Of a stretch of DNA of 64,000 nucleotides, positions 37,343 through 47,446 are shown in pieces. Source of the stretch: Endozoicomonas sp. SCSIO W0465 (lineage in GTDB: Bacteria; Pseudomonadota; Gammaproteobacteria; Pseudomonadales; Endozoicomonadaceae); NCBI RefSeq assembly GCF_023716865.1, contig NZ_CP092417.1:4008001-4072000 (forward strand), read 5' to 3'. The notes under the pieces were generated by a model that was given only the letters and a program-made list of their open reading frames with translations, ran no database searches and was not told the DNA's origin. The stretch's first letter is position 1. The number at the start of each line of letters is the position of its first letter. Made by a program: the position numbers and the translations under genes.

Positions 37343-39692
37343 CCATTTGCCAAGGGCGATATAGCTGACCACCAGTGTTCCCGGCCTTGGTTTGGCCTCG
37401 GCCATGTTCAGGGTGTAATTGAAGCCTCGGTTCTGGTTGGTGACCGGGATAGCGCCACTGATCGCCGCTCCGGTAATCGCCACCGCTGGCTGATAGGAGG
37501 CATTGGCGGTTGCTGTGGTATAGCTACTTGCTCGCCAGACGTTAATCTCCCCGAGCTCATAATCCACGGTCAGCTTGCTGTAATTATTGGTGCCGCTTTT
37601 ATGGAGCAGACTGCCTGCGCCGTTATCTTCAAAAGTTCCGCCATCAAGCGACAGGGTCAGTGTTCCGGGCAAAACACCCCGCTGCAGGTAGGTGCGGCTC
37701 TGGTTGCCAGTAATATGAACAAAGCGACAGCTGATGGATCGGTTACTGGCCGAGGTCGCCACCATCGTTTTGCCGGTATAGCCACCGTATTGATCCAGCA
37801 ACGGGCTTTCTACCTTGGCACTCGGCACCAACGGTGCATAAACGCTCTCGGCCTTTATCGTCAGATCGCCTGCGGTAATGTTGGTGCTCATTGGCTGGAT
37901 GCCATAGTAACGGCTGGTGTCAGCTATCTGGGTGCGGTGAATCGAGCTTGTTTCTTCCTCCGGCTCACCTGGCACTGGTGGCGCTCCGACAAAGGTCGTC
38001 TCCAAGGGAGCACTGATCTCCATTTCCACCTTGCGCCGGGTAAAATCCACATACTCTTGCCCGTTGCTATAGGTAAAAGTCACAATGGAATGGTCAACAG
38101 CGGTAATGCGAATAAACTGGGTCGTTAAACCATCTGGTGTCGTGAGCTTATAGACCTCACCAATTTCAGGGACCGCCAATTCCTCCCGCTGATAGCCGAC
38201 AATAGCACGCTGTCCTTCCAGCTGATCGCCTACCAGTTCCCATGATGCTTTAATGCCCGGAACCACATAGCTCTCAATCCGGTCTCTGGCATCAAGGCGC
38301 TCGTCAGTTTGACTGTCGGTATTGAATAACAAGACAGAAACATTCTGATCCTTGGGAGGCTCGGTCAGGATCAAATGGCTACCAAGATAAATATCATTGT
38401 GATCGGTGCTGATCCCGATAAACGCCTTCCGCAAAGCCACATCACCAATGGTGCGGTCGATCCGGGAAATATCCTGAAATAGATTATTGACGTTGCCATC
38501 GATGACCTCGCTGCCAGTCACCCGACCGCCACCGTCTTCCTCATCTGTGAGGCGCTGGCTTTCGAAGAGTTTTACGTCGCTATTAGTAATAGCCATAACA
38601 ATTCCTTATGCTTGGTTCTTAGGGTAGACATTAAGCTCAAAAAAGGTTCGTTTCCGGCGGCAGAACCCACCTTGAACAGCCACAATAAAGCTTCGAAACC
38701 ATTATCAATGGCTGAACAAGATGAGTACTGCAAATAGTAGATTAGTTGAAAAAAACTGTTGACCTGTTTCGACCGGTCAGAACTCCTAAGTATGGCGGAA
38801 CAGCTTGGTTTTACTATACGACAGCGAGATATCCGTCCTTTGGATTTTATCCTCTCACTGATCGATGCCCTCGCTGGTGATGGAAACTGCGATACCCAGG
38901 CGGATCTACACCGTAAATTTAACGAGTTGACGGGGCTGAATGTCTCTTATCGTTCTTGGGCAAATCAAGCTAAAAAGGACGCGCTGCCTACTCTTATCCT
39001 GTGGCTATGGGTGCAGTGTCTGGAAATATTTTCCCGCAAAGTCATGGCGTTTGATGAAGACAGTCCATTTTCAGAGTTTGAGCACATTCTGATTCAGGAC
39101 GGTTCGTCACAAGCTGTCTATGATGCCCTGAAAGAAGCATTTCCCGGCAGGTTCTCAACGGTCAGTCCTGCTGCCGTCGAGCTTCATACGACAATGGATC
39201 TTCTCACCAACAACCTGGTGCGGGTGCAGCTGACTGAAGATACCCGTTCAGAAAGAGACTGTCTGCCACCACTGCCAACATCCATGGCCTATATCCTGAT
39301 GCTAATGGATGCCGGTTATTTTGAGCTGGAACTCTTTGCCGCTATTGATGACAGGGAGGGTTCTTTTATCTGCAAGGCACCTCAGAGTATCAACCCGACG
39401 ATACTCAGCGCGGTACGGGAGGATGGCAAGAATCTCAATCGCTACAAAGGACAAAAACTGAAGGATGTACTGTCTGGCTTCCCCAAAGACCAGTGCCTCG
39501 ACCTGGATGTAGAATGGCCGGGATTCAAAGCCTGGCCATTCCGCTTGGTTGTCCGCTGGAATGACAAAAAACAGAAGTGGGTTTTCGTTGTGACCAACCT
39601 GAACCGGGTGGAGTTCACCTTGAGTGATGTGCTCCAGGCCTATCGTCTACGGTGGCAGATAGAGCTGATTTTCAAAGAGATCAAATCCTATT

Positions 39693-41219
39693 CTCGACTT
39701 TAGAGTTTTAAGAGCACAATAGTTCCGGCGCATAATCTGCTAAAAGCAACCATCCCCAATGACGAAATTCGAGATGGTTGCCATGCTCACTTCAGATCAT
39801 CAAGTAATCCTCAGGGAGCTCGCTTCATATACAACCTTTCTTGCTGGAGCGCTATCATCAACTGCAGTACCAACGTTCTGCGAACTGCTGTTCGGTTGCA
39901 TGCTTTCAGCCGACGGCTTTGTTACACAGGCGTTGTTAACAATTGATTTTCATTGTGTGTGGAGCAGCTACCACCACTGGCTATCTCAGGGCAAGTGGCA
40001 ATGGAAGAACTTGGCACGCCACTTGATCCGTCTGGTCTGCTCCAAAGCTCCTGAGAATCAACCTGTGGTCCTGGGGCTTGATGACTGGGTAATCGAACGG
40101 TTTTCCGACAAAGCCCCTGCTTGTCGTACACATCATCAACACAGCAAGAAACGCAATCGGCCGACGTACATCTGGGGGCAGTGTTGGGTTTCCCTGGCCA
40201 TCATATTTGAGCGGGCTGCAGATGAAGTATTTACCGCCATACCGGTGATCTCATTTCCGACACCAGCTTCAGGTAACACCAGCAAACTGAAAATTGCCGT
40301 GGCCATGCTCAGGGTGGTACGCAATGAAGTGAAGGATCGAGTGCTACGCCTGCTAACCGATTGCTGGTATATGAACTGGACACTGATAAAGCCAGCTCTG
40401 GAAATGAACATAGAAGTTGTTGGTCAGATACCTTCAAATCGGGCCCTCTATGCTTTGCCGCCAGCACCCACCGTAAAGAAGCGAGGGCGCCCAAAAAAGT
40501 ACGGCATCAAGATGACGACAGAACAGGTTAAGAAACTGCCGGAAGAAAAAGCAACAGTATGGATGTACGGCAAATTTCGCAAAATACGTTATCGTACCCT
40601 GATCTGTCGCGCCAGATTCCTTAAAGGTCGTGAAGTACGCGTCGTCTGGAGTCGCTTTGAAAATGACAAAGGTCTGACCGAAAGCAGAATATTCATCTCG
40701 ACCAATCCGGAACTTGAGGGACTGGAGGTGCTTCGTGCCTATTCCCGGAGATGGCCGGTAGAGCCAATGTTTCACCAACTCAAACATGCTTTTGGCTGTT
40801 GCCATTTATGGCAGCAGAAATTGCGAACACTGCTTCGATGGATGCATTTGAAAATGGCAGGCTATGCATTATTGCAGTTATTAACCGTTTGTAAAAATCA
40901 GGCATGTCTGAATATTTCTCGGATACCCTGGAGAAGCCCGGATACAACCACTGCAGGCATGATGAAAATTGCTCTTTCAGGAATTATTCCGAGGTTCTCT
41001 ATTCGCAAGGGCTGGAACAGATATAAGCAAAAATATGAGTTCAATTTTCGCGATCTGATCGACCAGTTAATACCGGATAATTCAGAAGCAGCATAACTAA
41101 AGGCTTTTAGGCAAAAAACGGAAGTAATAACGAACTTGGAAAAACAGTTCACTGATTTCGGCTTGCTTCACTATAAAAAGCTGACCGAATTATCGTTTTA
41201 TACAGACTCTAAAGTCGAG
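39693..41219 (+). mobile_element. Nested DDE insertion sequence (family uncertain)
   Basis: 1527 bp with ends CTCGACTTTAGAGT and its complement. The 8-bp duplication ATCCTATT lies at 39685-39692 and 41220-41227, inside the IS4 transposase gene. It is therefore younger than the IS4 insertion. Confidence 0.85.
39759..41096 (+). CDS. DDE transposase of the nested element
   Basis: A 445-residue transposase. An RNase H-like DDE core is suggested by VLGLDDWVIERFSDK, RLLTDCWYMN and YSRRWPVEPMFHQLKHAFGCCHLW. A basic patch KKRGRPKKYG lies in the middle. It recalls DDE_5/IS701-type enzymes, but I am not sure of the family. The gene is complete and flanked by intact inverted repeats. Confidence 0.75.
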   Translation: MTKFEMVAMLTSDHQVILRELASYTTFLAGALSSTAVPTFCELLFGCMLSADGFVTQALLTIDFHCVWSSYHHWLSQGKWQWKNLARHLIRLVCSKAPENQPVVLGLDDWVIERFSDKAPACRTHHQHSKKRNRPTYIWGQCWVSLAIIFERAADEVFTAIPVISFPTPASGNTSKLKIAVAMLRVVRNEVKDRVLRLLTDCWYMNWTLIKPALEMNIEVVGQIPSNRALYALPPAPTVKKRGRPKKYGIKMTTEQVKKLPEEKATVWMYGKFRKIRYRTLICRARFLKGREVRVVWSRFENDKGLTESRIFISTNPELEGLEVLRAYSRRWPVEPMFHQLKHAFGCCHLWQQKLRTLLRWMHLKMAGYALLQLLTVCKNQACLNISRIPWRSPDTTTAGMMKIALSGIIPRFSIRKGWNRYKQKYEFNFRDLIDQLIPDNSEAA

Positions 41220-41685
41220 ATCCTATTCAGGGTGGCATCGTTTTAACACCAAATCAGCGACACTGGTGTTTAGCCTGATTCTGATGTCCTTTGTGGTTGT
41301 GACGTTGAAAAGGTACCTTGCCCATGCTGCACAGGCGAACCTCTGTGAAAGTGGGAGCATTGAGGAAATCTCGACGCACAAGGTGATGAAAAGTGGGACT
41401 CACCTGTTTGGTAATGTGATTTCATCGTTGATGAATGCAGGAAAGTCATTGGTCTCATGCATTAAAAAGCTACTGGACTTCTGGGGAAATAATGCGAAAC
41501 GAGAACACCCTGCACGGGATGGTTGTTCAGGGCGTACAAGATTAGGCCTTTGTGCGGTGGGTGGGGCTTAATGTCTACCTTAAGATGCTTGGTTGACATA
41601 AATAAATGGTGAATGCTTGGTGAAAGGGAGGAACTTTTATAAGAAAGCGTGGTCTTAATCTGTAATTCGATAGTTCAATAATTCA

Positions 41686-42597
41686 ATGGATCAAATCAAT
41701 CGACTTCCTTCATTTGATGCTTCTTTTTCTTATCTTTGTTCCAGCGCATCAGGTTTAGTAGATCAAGAACAGCAATTTGGCACCACCGAACAGCAGCCTA
41801 TTTATCAAGGCATACCAGTTCAAGTGCTGAACCCCATTTCTATCTACAATAGCGGACTAGATACATATCAAAATGAAGCTGATCATTCTAACTCATTGAT
41901 TAAATACCACATTGAATCTCTAACAAACTTCGATTCAGAAAACGCTTCTGAAACAGGTATTCAAGAGATACAGCAATCCATTCTTGATCAATATGTTCCT
42001 TACCAGCCTGATTATGAACCCGTTAATGATGCATTATTACTAACACCAAATACTCCCTTTCAGCAGCTAATATCGTGGGACGAACTTGAAATTAGAGAGC
42101 AAACAACAGCGAATCATACAAGCTCAGGTTTACAGTTAACTAATCTTTCTGCCGGAACTAATAGTTCACAAGATTTACGGCCAGTTGCTTTCGTTAGTCC
42201 GTTATATACGCATCAAGCTACAAGTGATAACCAAACAACCCAGGCAGAAGTTAATGTTGAGGGCAGTTCTTCACTTGCCGAGCGCAAAAGGGAGCGCGAC
42301 AGGTTGCGCCAAAGGGAGCTTCGCAAAGATCCCACTTACGTCGAGCGAAAAAGGGAGCGCGAAAGGGAGCGCCAAAGGGAGCTTCGCAAAGATCCCGCTT
42401 ACGTCGAGCGAAGAAGGGAGCGCGAAAGGGAGCGCCAAAGGAAGCTCCGTAAAGATCCCGCTTACGTCGAGCGAAAAAGGAAGCGCGAAAGGGAGCGCCA
42501 AAGGAAGCTCCGCAAAGATCCCGCTTACCGTAAGCGCGAAAGGGAGCGCCAAGAGCAGTATCGTCAGTCAGTCAATTCAGCTAAAAAACTCAGGTGA
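41686..42597 (+). CDS. Cargo gene with 21-residue basic repeats inside the tail module
   Basis: A 303-residue protein encoded on the strand opposite to the phage genes. The first 195 residues are polar, acidic and low in complexity (many Q, N, S, T, Y), without signal peptide or membrane helix. The last 105 residues consist of four tandem 21-residue units, RKRERERERQRELRKDPAYVE and variants, then a partial fifth, extremely rich in R and E and predicted to form a continuous charged helix. Repeats with D-P-x-Y punctuation are known to me from proteins in host-associated bacteria and animals. The gene looks AT-richer than its neighbours in the N-terminal half. It probably arrived as a moron or by transfer; nucleic acid binding is possible but unproven. 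No clear ribosome binding site. Confidence 0.65.
   Translation: MDQINRLPSFDASFSYLCSSASGLVDQEQQFGTTEQQPIYQGIPVQVLNPISIYNSGLDTYQNEADHSNSLIKYHIESLTNFDSENASETGIQEIQQSILDQYVPYQPDYEPVNDALLLTPNTPFQQLISWDELEIREQTTANHTSSGLQLTNLSAGTNSSQDLRPVAFVSPLYTHQATSDNQTTQAEVNVEGSSSLAERKRERDRLRQRELRKDPTYVERKRERERERQRELRKDPAYVERRRERERERQRKLRKDPAYVERKRKRERERQRKLRKDPAYRKRERERQEQYRQSVNSAKKLR
42280..42528 (+). repeat. 63-bp tandem coding repeat, four units
   Basis: Units start at 42280, 42343, 42406 and 42469; the last is 60 bp and grades into a partial fifth. Each begins GAGCGAAAAAGGGAGCGC or a close variant and ends GATCCCGCTTAC(GTC). Units differ at a few positions only, so the array is young or homogenised. Within each unit GGGAGCGC recurs. 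Confidence 0.85.
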
Positions 42598-42726
42598 TTT
42601 ACCACTGACTTCTAATTTAACTGAAACGCCCCAGGGTTCCAGTAAAAATTTATAAGGTACTGTCCCCCCGCTTTTCAGTCGTCAAGCTGAAGGAATATTT
42701 ACAGTCTCGATCGCCCCCTCTCAGCC

Positions 42727-43110
42727 TTAGTGAACGGTCAGCAATCGAAGGGTAAGAAGGTATTGGTCGCTATCGTCCGGGTAGGCAAACGGCATAAGCT
42801 GTTGTGCCTCTACGGGAGCTCCATTAGAGCGATCAAAGATAACGGAAAACTGCCGGTTATCCGGGAGCGTCAACGTCATAGTTTTACTAACCGCCTTGGA
42901 GAGAGCAAACAGGCTCTTGACCGTCAGCCGGGAAACCCAACCGGCCTCGCCATTGCCAGAAAGAACAATAGAACGGCCATGAACTAACTGTCCTTCCTGT
43001 ACCAATAAAGCCCCGGTCAGGCTGCGCTCGGTGGTTTGCTCTACCGGGTTCCATTCAAATTCATTGATCCAGAGCAGATCGTCGGGGAGTGTTATGGTAT
43101 CGAGTTGCAT
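42727..43110 (-). CDS. Small prophage tail protein after the tape measure
   Basis: A 127-residue beta-rich protein starting MQLDTITLPDDLLWINEFEWNPVEQTTERSLTGALLVQEGQLV. It begins at the stop of the tape measure gene (TGATG overlap), the place where lambda-like phages encode a minor tail protein (gpM-like). The pattern 'TLPDDLLWINEF...RSLTG...I.L.G' resembles small tail-tip proteins that bind the tape measure end. Intact, without insertion. Function inferred from position only. Confidence 0.65.
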   Translation of the reverse strand: MQLDTITLPDDLLWINEFEWNPVEQTTERSLTGALLVQEGQLVHGRSIVLSGNGEAGWVSRLTVKSLFALSKAVSKTMTLTLPDNRQFSVIFDRSNGAPVEAQQLMPFAYPDDSDQYLLTLRLLTVH

Positions 43111-44393
43111 CAGACCGTCCTCATGCCTGCATTTTTCAGGGCATCCAGCAGTTTGGTTTCATCCCCCGGTTTTACCCCAACATTCACATCGCCCCCCGGA
43201 TATTCGAGCCGGATAATACGCTGCGGGGTTTGTGAAGCGGTGCTTGGAGTAGATACCGCTGCGCTTCCCTGGCGATCTTTAAGGGCTTGCGTTCTCTCAT
43301 TATTGGCTTGCCGCCTCCGCTCATTGTAAATCTGCTCGCTAATGCGCAGGGCTGAGGTAATATTCGTGATCGCCTCCTGATCCCCGTTAGCAATGGCCTC
43401 GGCCTGTTGCGCTCGCAAATCATCACGCTGATTTTGATAACGACGCTGCTCAATATCGGATTGTCTGCCCTGCAATTCATCCAGTTCATCTTGCAGGCTA
43501 TTGAGGGTATTGCGGGAACTGTCGCCTAAGCTGGCCATGTTCTTTTTGGCCGAAACAATGGCGTTATTGAGGCGGTCTAAATCCGTTTGATTGAGCAGGT
43601 TCATGGTTTGTGCGGCATCTTCGGCCTCACGGACAAAATTTCTGGCATTGATCTCGCCCTGTTCATAGCTTTCAAATAGCTGTTCAAGGGCAATTCTTTG
43701 CTCTAAAAATTGTTTTTTCACATAAGCGGCAGCGGTTGATGTTTGATTGAGCCAGCGACCAATACCGGTTACATCAAATTGATAATGATTGCTTTGCAAC
43801 CGGCTGATTTCTGCAGAGGTTGCCTTTAGCTCATTTTTCAGGTCTTCAATACTGCCTTTGGCTGCGGTGGTATCCACAGAGCTGCCGCCTTGTTGTATGG
43901 CTACAAAAGCGTCGTGAGCGGCACTGCTCATGCCCATCAGTTCGGCGGTTATTGCGTTATAGTGACCGGCTAAAGCAGCAGAAATAGACTGGGCGTTTTC
44001 AAAAGATTGCTCTTGCTTATCCCCGGCTTCCTCTGCAGCATCGCCTGTTTCTTTTATGCTGTCTCTGGTGTTTTCCGCCTCGGCCTTCAGCTCGGCCAGC
44101 TTCTTGCGACTGGCCTCGGTCGCCTCGTAATACTCCTCTGCAGACAAAGTGCCCTGAGAAAAGGCTTCAGCCAAGGCTACCCCAAGGCTGGCCAGTTCCG
44201 TTCGGGTTTCAGCTGCGTTTACCTGGCTGAGGGCATCGGCTGCATCCTCAAAATGACTTTTGACGGTTTGGGCTGATTCGGCTGTTGCTTGCTTAACTTT
44301 CTTCTGACCTTGGAGCAATTCATCGGCGTAATTTTGCCAGAGCAACCTCTGGCTTTGGGTCATGGTCTTGGCTGCGTCGTTTGCTGTTTTTAC

Positions 44394-45720
44394 GGGGCTT
44401 TTACAGGTTGGCTGATCATTTCAGAGCCTCCTGTCTAATTTTCAAATATAGGTAATCAAGGTCATTGTAACCGCATGCTTTATAGATGATCCGTTTGATA
44501 ACCCCATTGAAGGCTTCGATTTTCGCGCTGGTTATACGATGCTGGCAGTATGACAGTAACCCTTCTCTAGCTCTGTCTAACCCCTTGGCGAACTTCTTTA
44601 ACTCGGATATCCCTGTTTCTTTGGCAAGTGCTATCCAGTTGTCCAGGCACTTTCTGGCACAGGCTTTATATTTGTACGTCCATAGCTGTTTTAGCATATC
44701 TTTCAGGATATATGCCTGATTGAGATCCTCATTCATGGCTAACAACTCCTTCAGATTACTTTGCCCTTTTGGTGTTAAATTCTCAGGATTTCTGAACAGG
44801 TTAAAGCGTTGCCCTTTGATAAACGGCTTGTCCTCTTCTTCTGCCTGTCGCCACTCCCTGCGCCTGATTTGGTCAATCACATCGTTGTAATTGGCAATAA
44901 TATGAAACTTGTCGTATACAATATCGGCGTTTGGCAGATGCTCTCTCACTGAAGCCTGATAGCTTCCACCACGGTCAATACCAACGCATTCAATGCTTGC
45001 TTTTTGTTCTTCTGTCAGACTGGAAAGGAACCGATCCAGAACTTCTTTCTTTTTTCCTTCACCAAGGAACAGCGTTTCACCGGTATCAGCATTCAGAGCA
45101 ACGGTTAAAAAATGATGCCCCTTACCAATGGATTTTTCATCGATAAGAAGAGCGCGAATACCATCCCGCTTGGGTGCAGGCAGCATCTTCATGAGCATCT
45201 CTTTATCCCAGCGACGAGCGGTGCCGCCAGAGATAGCAATGAATTCAGGAACCTTGTCACATGGCATATAGCGGCATAGATGGCTGACATGCCTTTTAAG
45301 TCGCTCTGTTGCTTGAGCTTTAGGTGCAAGCCCCGGAGGCGTGACTGTTTCTATATTACCGCAACGAGAGCAACGCCCTTGAAATGCAGTGAAGAGAAGA
45401 TTTACCTGAAGAGTCCCCAGTGGCAGATCCTGAACGCTTCGATCGTTTGTCTTCATCTGCCCCATAGGTGTTTCGCACTTACTACATCTGACGTGTTGTA
45501 TACGGCCATCCCGACGGAGATGGACAAAGGCATGTTTGATATTCCAGTCAATATCAATTCGCTCGATTACCCAGCCAGGAAATGCGAACATAGGACGAAG
45601 TGATGGGGTTGCAGACATGTCTGATCCTTCAGAAGTTTTGATCCTTACAAATCAATCTTCCTCTGAAGGCTATTTCTGTTGCAACCCCTCACTTTTCATC
45701 CGCCAACCTGTAAAAGCCCC
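44394..45720 (-). mobile_element. ISL3-family insertion sequence
   Basis: 1327 bp with ends GGGGCTTTTACAGGTTGGC and its complement. The 8-bp duplication GTTTTTAC lies at 44386-44393 and 45721-45728, as expected for ISL3. Confidence 0.9.
44416..45618 (-). CDS. ISL3-family transposase
   Basis: A 400-residue transposase. Zinc-binding pairs CSKC and CSRCG lie in the N-terminal 90 residues, then a helix-turn-helix, then catalytic motifs ALLIDEKSIGKGHHFLTVALNADTGE, CVGIDRGGSYQASVREHLPNADIVYDKFHI and a C-terminal ITSAKIEAFNGVIKRIIYKACGYNDLDYL with the glutamate. This is the ISL3 pattern throughout. The gene is intact. Confidence 0.9.
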   Translation of the reverse strand: MSATPSLRPMFAFPGWVIERIDIDWNIKHAFVHLRRDGRIQHVRCSKCETPMGQMKTNDRSVQDLPLGTLQVNLLFTAFQGRCSRCGNIETVTPPGLAPKAQATERLKRHVSHLCRYMPCDKVPEFIAISGGTARRWDKEMLMKMLPAPKRDGIRALLIDEKSIGKGHHFLTVALNADTGETLFLGEGKKKEVLDRFLSSLTEEQKASIECVGIDRGGSYQASVREHLPNADIVYDKFHIIANYNDVIDQIRRREWRQAEEEDKPFIKGQRFNLFRNPENLTPKGQSNLKELLAMNEDLNQAYILKDMLKQLWTYKYKACARKCLDNWIALAKETGISELKKFAKGLDRAREGLLSYCQHRITSAKIEAFNGVIKRIIYKACGYNDLDYLYLKIRQEALK

Positions 45721-47408
45721 GTTTTTACCGCATCTCGGCTTTCTTCGGCAAAGCTGTCGTATACCCCGCTCAGCGCATTCCGGACATCCCTGGCATCCTC
45801 GACCGTCTGTCGGGCAAACTCCCTGGTCAAGCCGCTAAGAAAATCAGTGGTTCCTTTCAGCTTTTCAGCAATGCCATCCAAGCCCGAGGCATCGGCTACT
45901 TCCTGCCATACCTTGACAATGCCGTATAAAACACCGGAATAAACAGTGCCAAAGCCCTTAACCACCGCAGAAAAGGCATTAAAAAAGCCCTTGACGGTGG
46001 AGATGGTAAAATCAAAGGCAGTCCGCAGCGCAGCCATGGATTCTGTGATGGTGCTAAAGCCTGACTGGATACTGGTGACAAAGCCATCAATGGTAACCCC
46101 GGAAAAGGCATGCTTAATAGCGTCACCCATGGCGATAAAGGCATCACTGACCTTTTTAGCCAATTCAGACTGCTGGCCATTACGGTTCATCCGCTCAATT
46201 TCACCAGCGATGCCTGCCAGGGACTCTCTGGCATAATCCAGAGCCCCGCTCTTGGCCACCTCATCCTGGAATTGCTGCCAGCTGTCTTTCAGGTTACTGA
46301 CATAACCCGACAGAAGACTCATATTCCTGGCAGCAGCGCCTTCGGAAGATCGTCCGATTTCGAGAATCAGCTCCCGCATAACATCCCGGCCAATCTGACC
46401 AGCCGAGGACAGTTTTTGCAGCTCCTGAACGTTCTTCCCGGTTACCTTCTGGAGCAAATCCCACACCGGGATGCCCCGCTCAACCATCTGCAGGATTTCC
46501 TCGCCCTGCAGCTTTTGCTTTGCCCATGCCTGACCGACTGCCAAGGAGATCCCATTTAAGCGATCCATGCCCCCGCCAAGTTTGGATGCCTGATCCACCA
46601 GCGCCTGCATGGTGCCATCCATAGGATCAAGGCCGAAAGCTTTCAGCCGAACGAACGCTTCCGACACTTCGTTCAGCTGATATGGCGTGTTCCGGGTAAA
46701 ATCCTTAATCCACTGGGTCGCTTCCTGAGCACCTTCTGCCGATCCAGTAATCGCCTCCATCTGAACGCTCAGCCGCTCAAATTGGTCACCTGCCTTAAGG
46801 ACACCTTCAATACTTCGCTTTAACGCATAAAGCCCTGTGGTCGCCGCTGCCAGCCCAAGAAAACGCCGGGTAAGCTTGCCGACGGATGTGCTGGCCGATT
46901 CGGCATCCTTGGCGGTTTTTTTCAGGTTGCTATTGCGTAGCGTTCTCGCTGTCTGCCGGGCGCTTTCATCCGCCCGCTTAAAAGCTGTCCGGGTCTCGTT
47001 CAGCTGCTGTTCGAGCTTGGTCTGCTGCTGCTTCAGGTTTTTGGTCGATAACCCAGCAGAGGACATTGAGTCCCGAAGCTTGGCCAGCGCATCCCGTTGG
47101 CGGTTGTATTCGGTATTGGCCTTCTTAACGTCTTTGCGGGCTTTTGCCATGGCCGTTTGCATGGCCTTGGTGGGCTTGTCGGTCTTGCCCATTTCCCGGC
47201 CAAGCTTGGCGACCTTATCTTGAGCCTCGCGGAATGCACGACCGGCATCGTGTTTTCCAGTTCCTCTAATTGGCCTTTCAGCTTATTCGCCTCTTTCCGG
47301 AAGGCATCCAGGGAAGCAGAGGATTTTTTAACATCCCTGGACAGTAAATCCTTGGCTTTCAGGACTAAGCGAATCGCGGATTGTTTGATTTTGGCCATAG
47401 TCTTTTAT

Positions 47409-47446
47409 CAAAAAAAGCCCCTGCTCTTTTTAGGAGTCAGGGGCTG
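47409..47446 (-). terminator. Rho-independent terminator between tail tube and tape measure genes
   Basis: On the - strand AGCCCCTG and CAGGGGCT pair (47416-47423 with 47438-47445), with a further CTC/GAG step inside, and are followed by eight Ts. It ends about 10 bases before the tape measure ATG. It is a textbook terminator in an unexpected place, within the structural operon. Confidence 0.8.

Larger units (their letters stand above)
33559..38596 (-). pseudogene. Very large prophage tail-tip protein (1176 aa) split by an IS50-like element
   Basis: The start MAITNSDVKLFESQRLTDEEDGGGRVTGSEVIDG at 38596 has AAGGA 7 bases upstream. The pieces 38596-37343 and 35835-33559 join across the 9-bp duplication as VSYIALGKWQDIRDPGNGQMTGSG, in frame, for 1176 residues. 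The protein is built of recurring beta units of the form PGTLxxSYxALGKWxxxxD-xGNGxLTGDGSGxIxYxTGxxxL, seen at least four times (for example PGSMTVTYVSTGENKTLTD...LLTGDGSGAIHYAPGELSF). Such repeats suggest an extended tail-tip or fibre shaft. It ends at TAATG, overlapping the next gene. No family name is recognised. Confidence 0.7.
38759..41571 (+). pseudogene. IS4-family transposase, split by a nested element
   Basis: The pieces 38759-39692 and 41228-41571 join to 425 residues. Motifs: HILIQDGSSQAVYDAL (first catalytic aspartate) and the YREK signature in YRLRWQIELIFKEIK, spaced Y-2-R-3-E-6-K exactly as in active IS4-group enzymes. The break falls just after this signature; the joined C-terminus reads SYSGWHRFNTKSATLVFSLILMSFVVVTLK. 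The apparent start is TTG 38759; ATG 38792 (MAEQLGFTIRQRD) is an alternative. Non-functional as it stands. Confidence 0.8.
38618..41584 (+). mobile_element. IS4-family element carrying a nested insertion
   Basis: Ends are CTTAGGGTAGACATTAAGC on the left and, in reverse complement, CTTAAGGTAGACATTAAGC on the right. A 10-bp duplication ATGCTTGGTT lies at 38608-38617 and 41585-41594. Without the nested 1527-bp element and its 8-bp duplication it measures 1432 bp. It sits just upstream of the 1176-aa tail gene, leaving that gene's ribosome binding site intact. Confidence 0.85.
43110..47398 (-). pseudogene. Tail tape measure protein, frameshifted and split by an ISL3 element
   Basis: The start MAKIKQSAIRLVLKAKDLLSRDVKKSSASLDAFRKEANKLKGQLEELEN at 47398 leads into a 2-bp frameshift near 47250, where an AC dinucleotide appears duplicated; the next frame continues DAGRAFREAQDKVAKLGREMGKTDKP. 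After the ISL3 element and one GTTTTTAC duplication are removed the frame resumes (SRDAVKTANDAAKTMTQSQRLL) to the end at 43110. Total length minus insertions is 2954 nt, two more than 984 codons, which fits a 2-bp insertion. The protein has long coiled coils, a typical tape measure domain (AITGSAEGAQEATQWIKDFTRNTPYQLNEVSEAFVRLKAFGLDP) and about 980 residues, implying a long tail. Dead on two counts. Confidence 0.88.

Noticed and set aside
42280..42528. CRISPR-like array
   Set aside because: The 63-bp units are contiguous without unique spacers and lie in frame inside a gene.
42185..42655. Long open frames in other phases and on the other strand through the 63-bp repeats
   Set aside because: A repeat whose unit is a multiple of three keeps several frames open. 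Only 41686-42597 has a non-repeated N-terminal part and a sensible start.
47240..47398. Programmed frameshift of the lambda G-GT type at the start of the tape measure
   Set aside because: No slippery heptamer is present, the shift is in the tape measure itself, and a simple AC duplication explains it.
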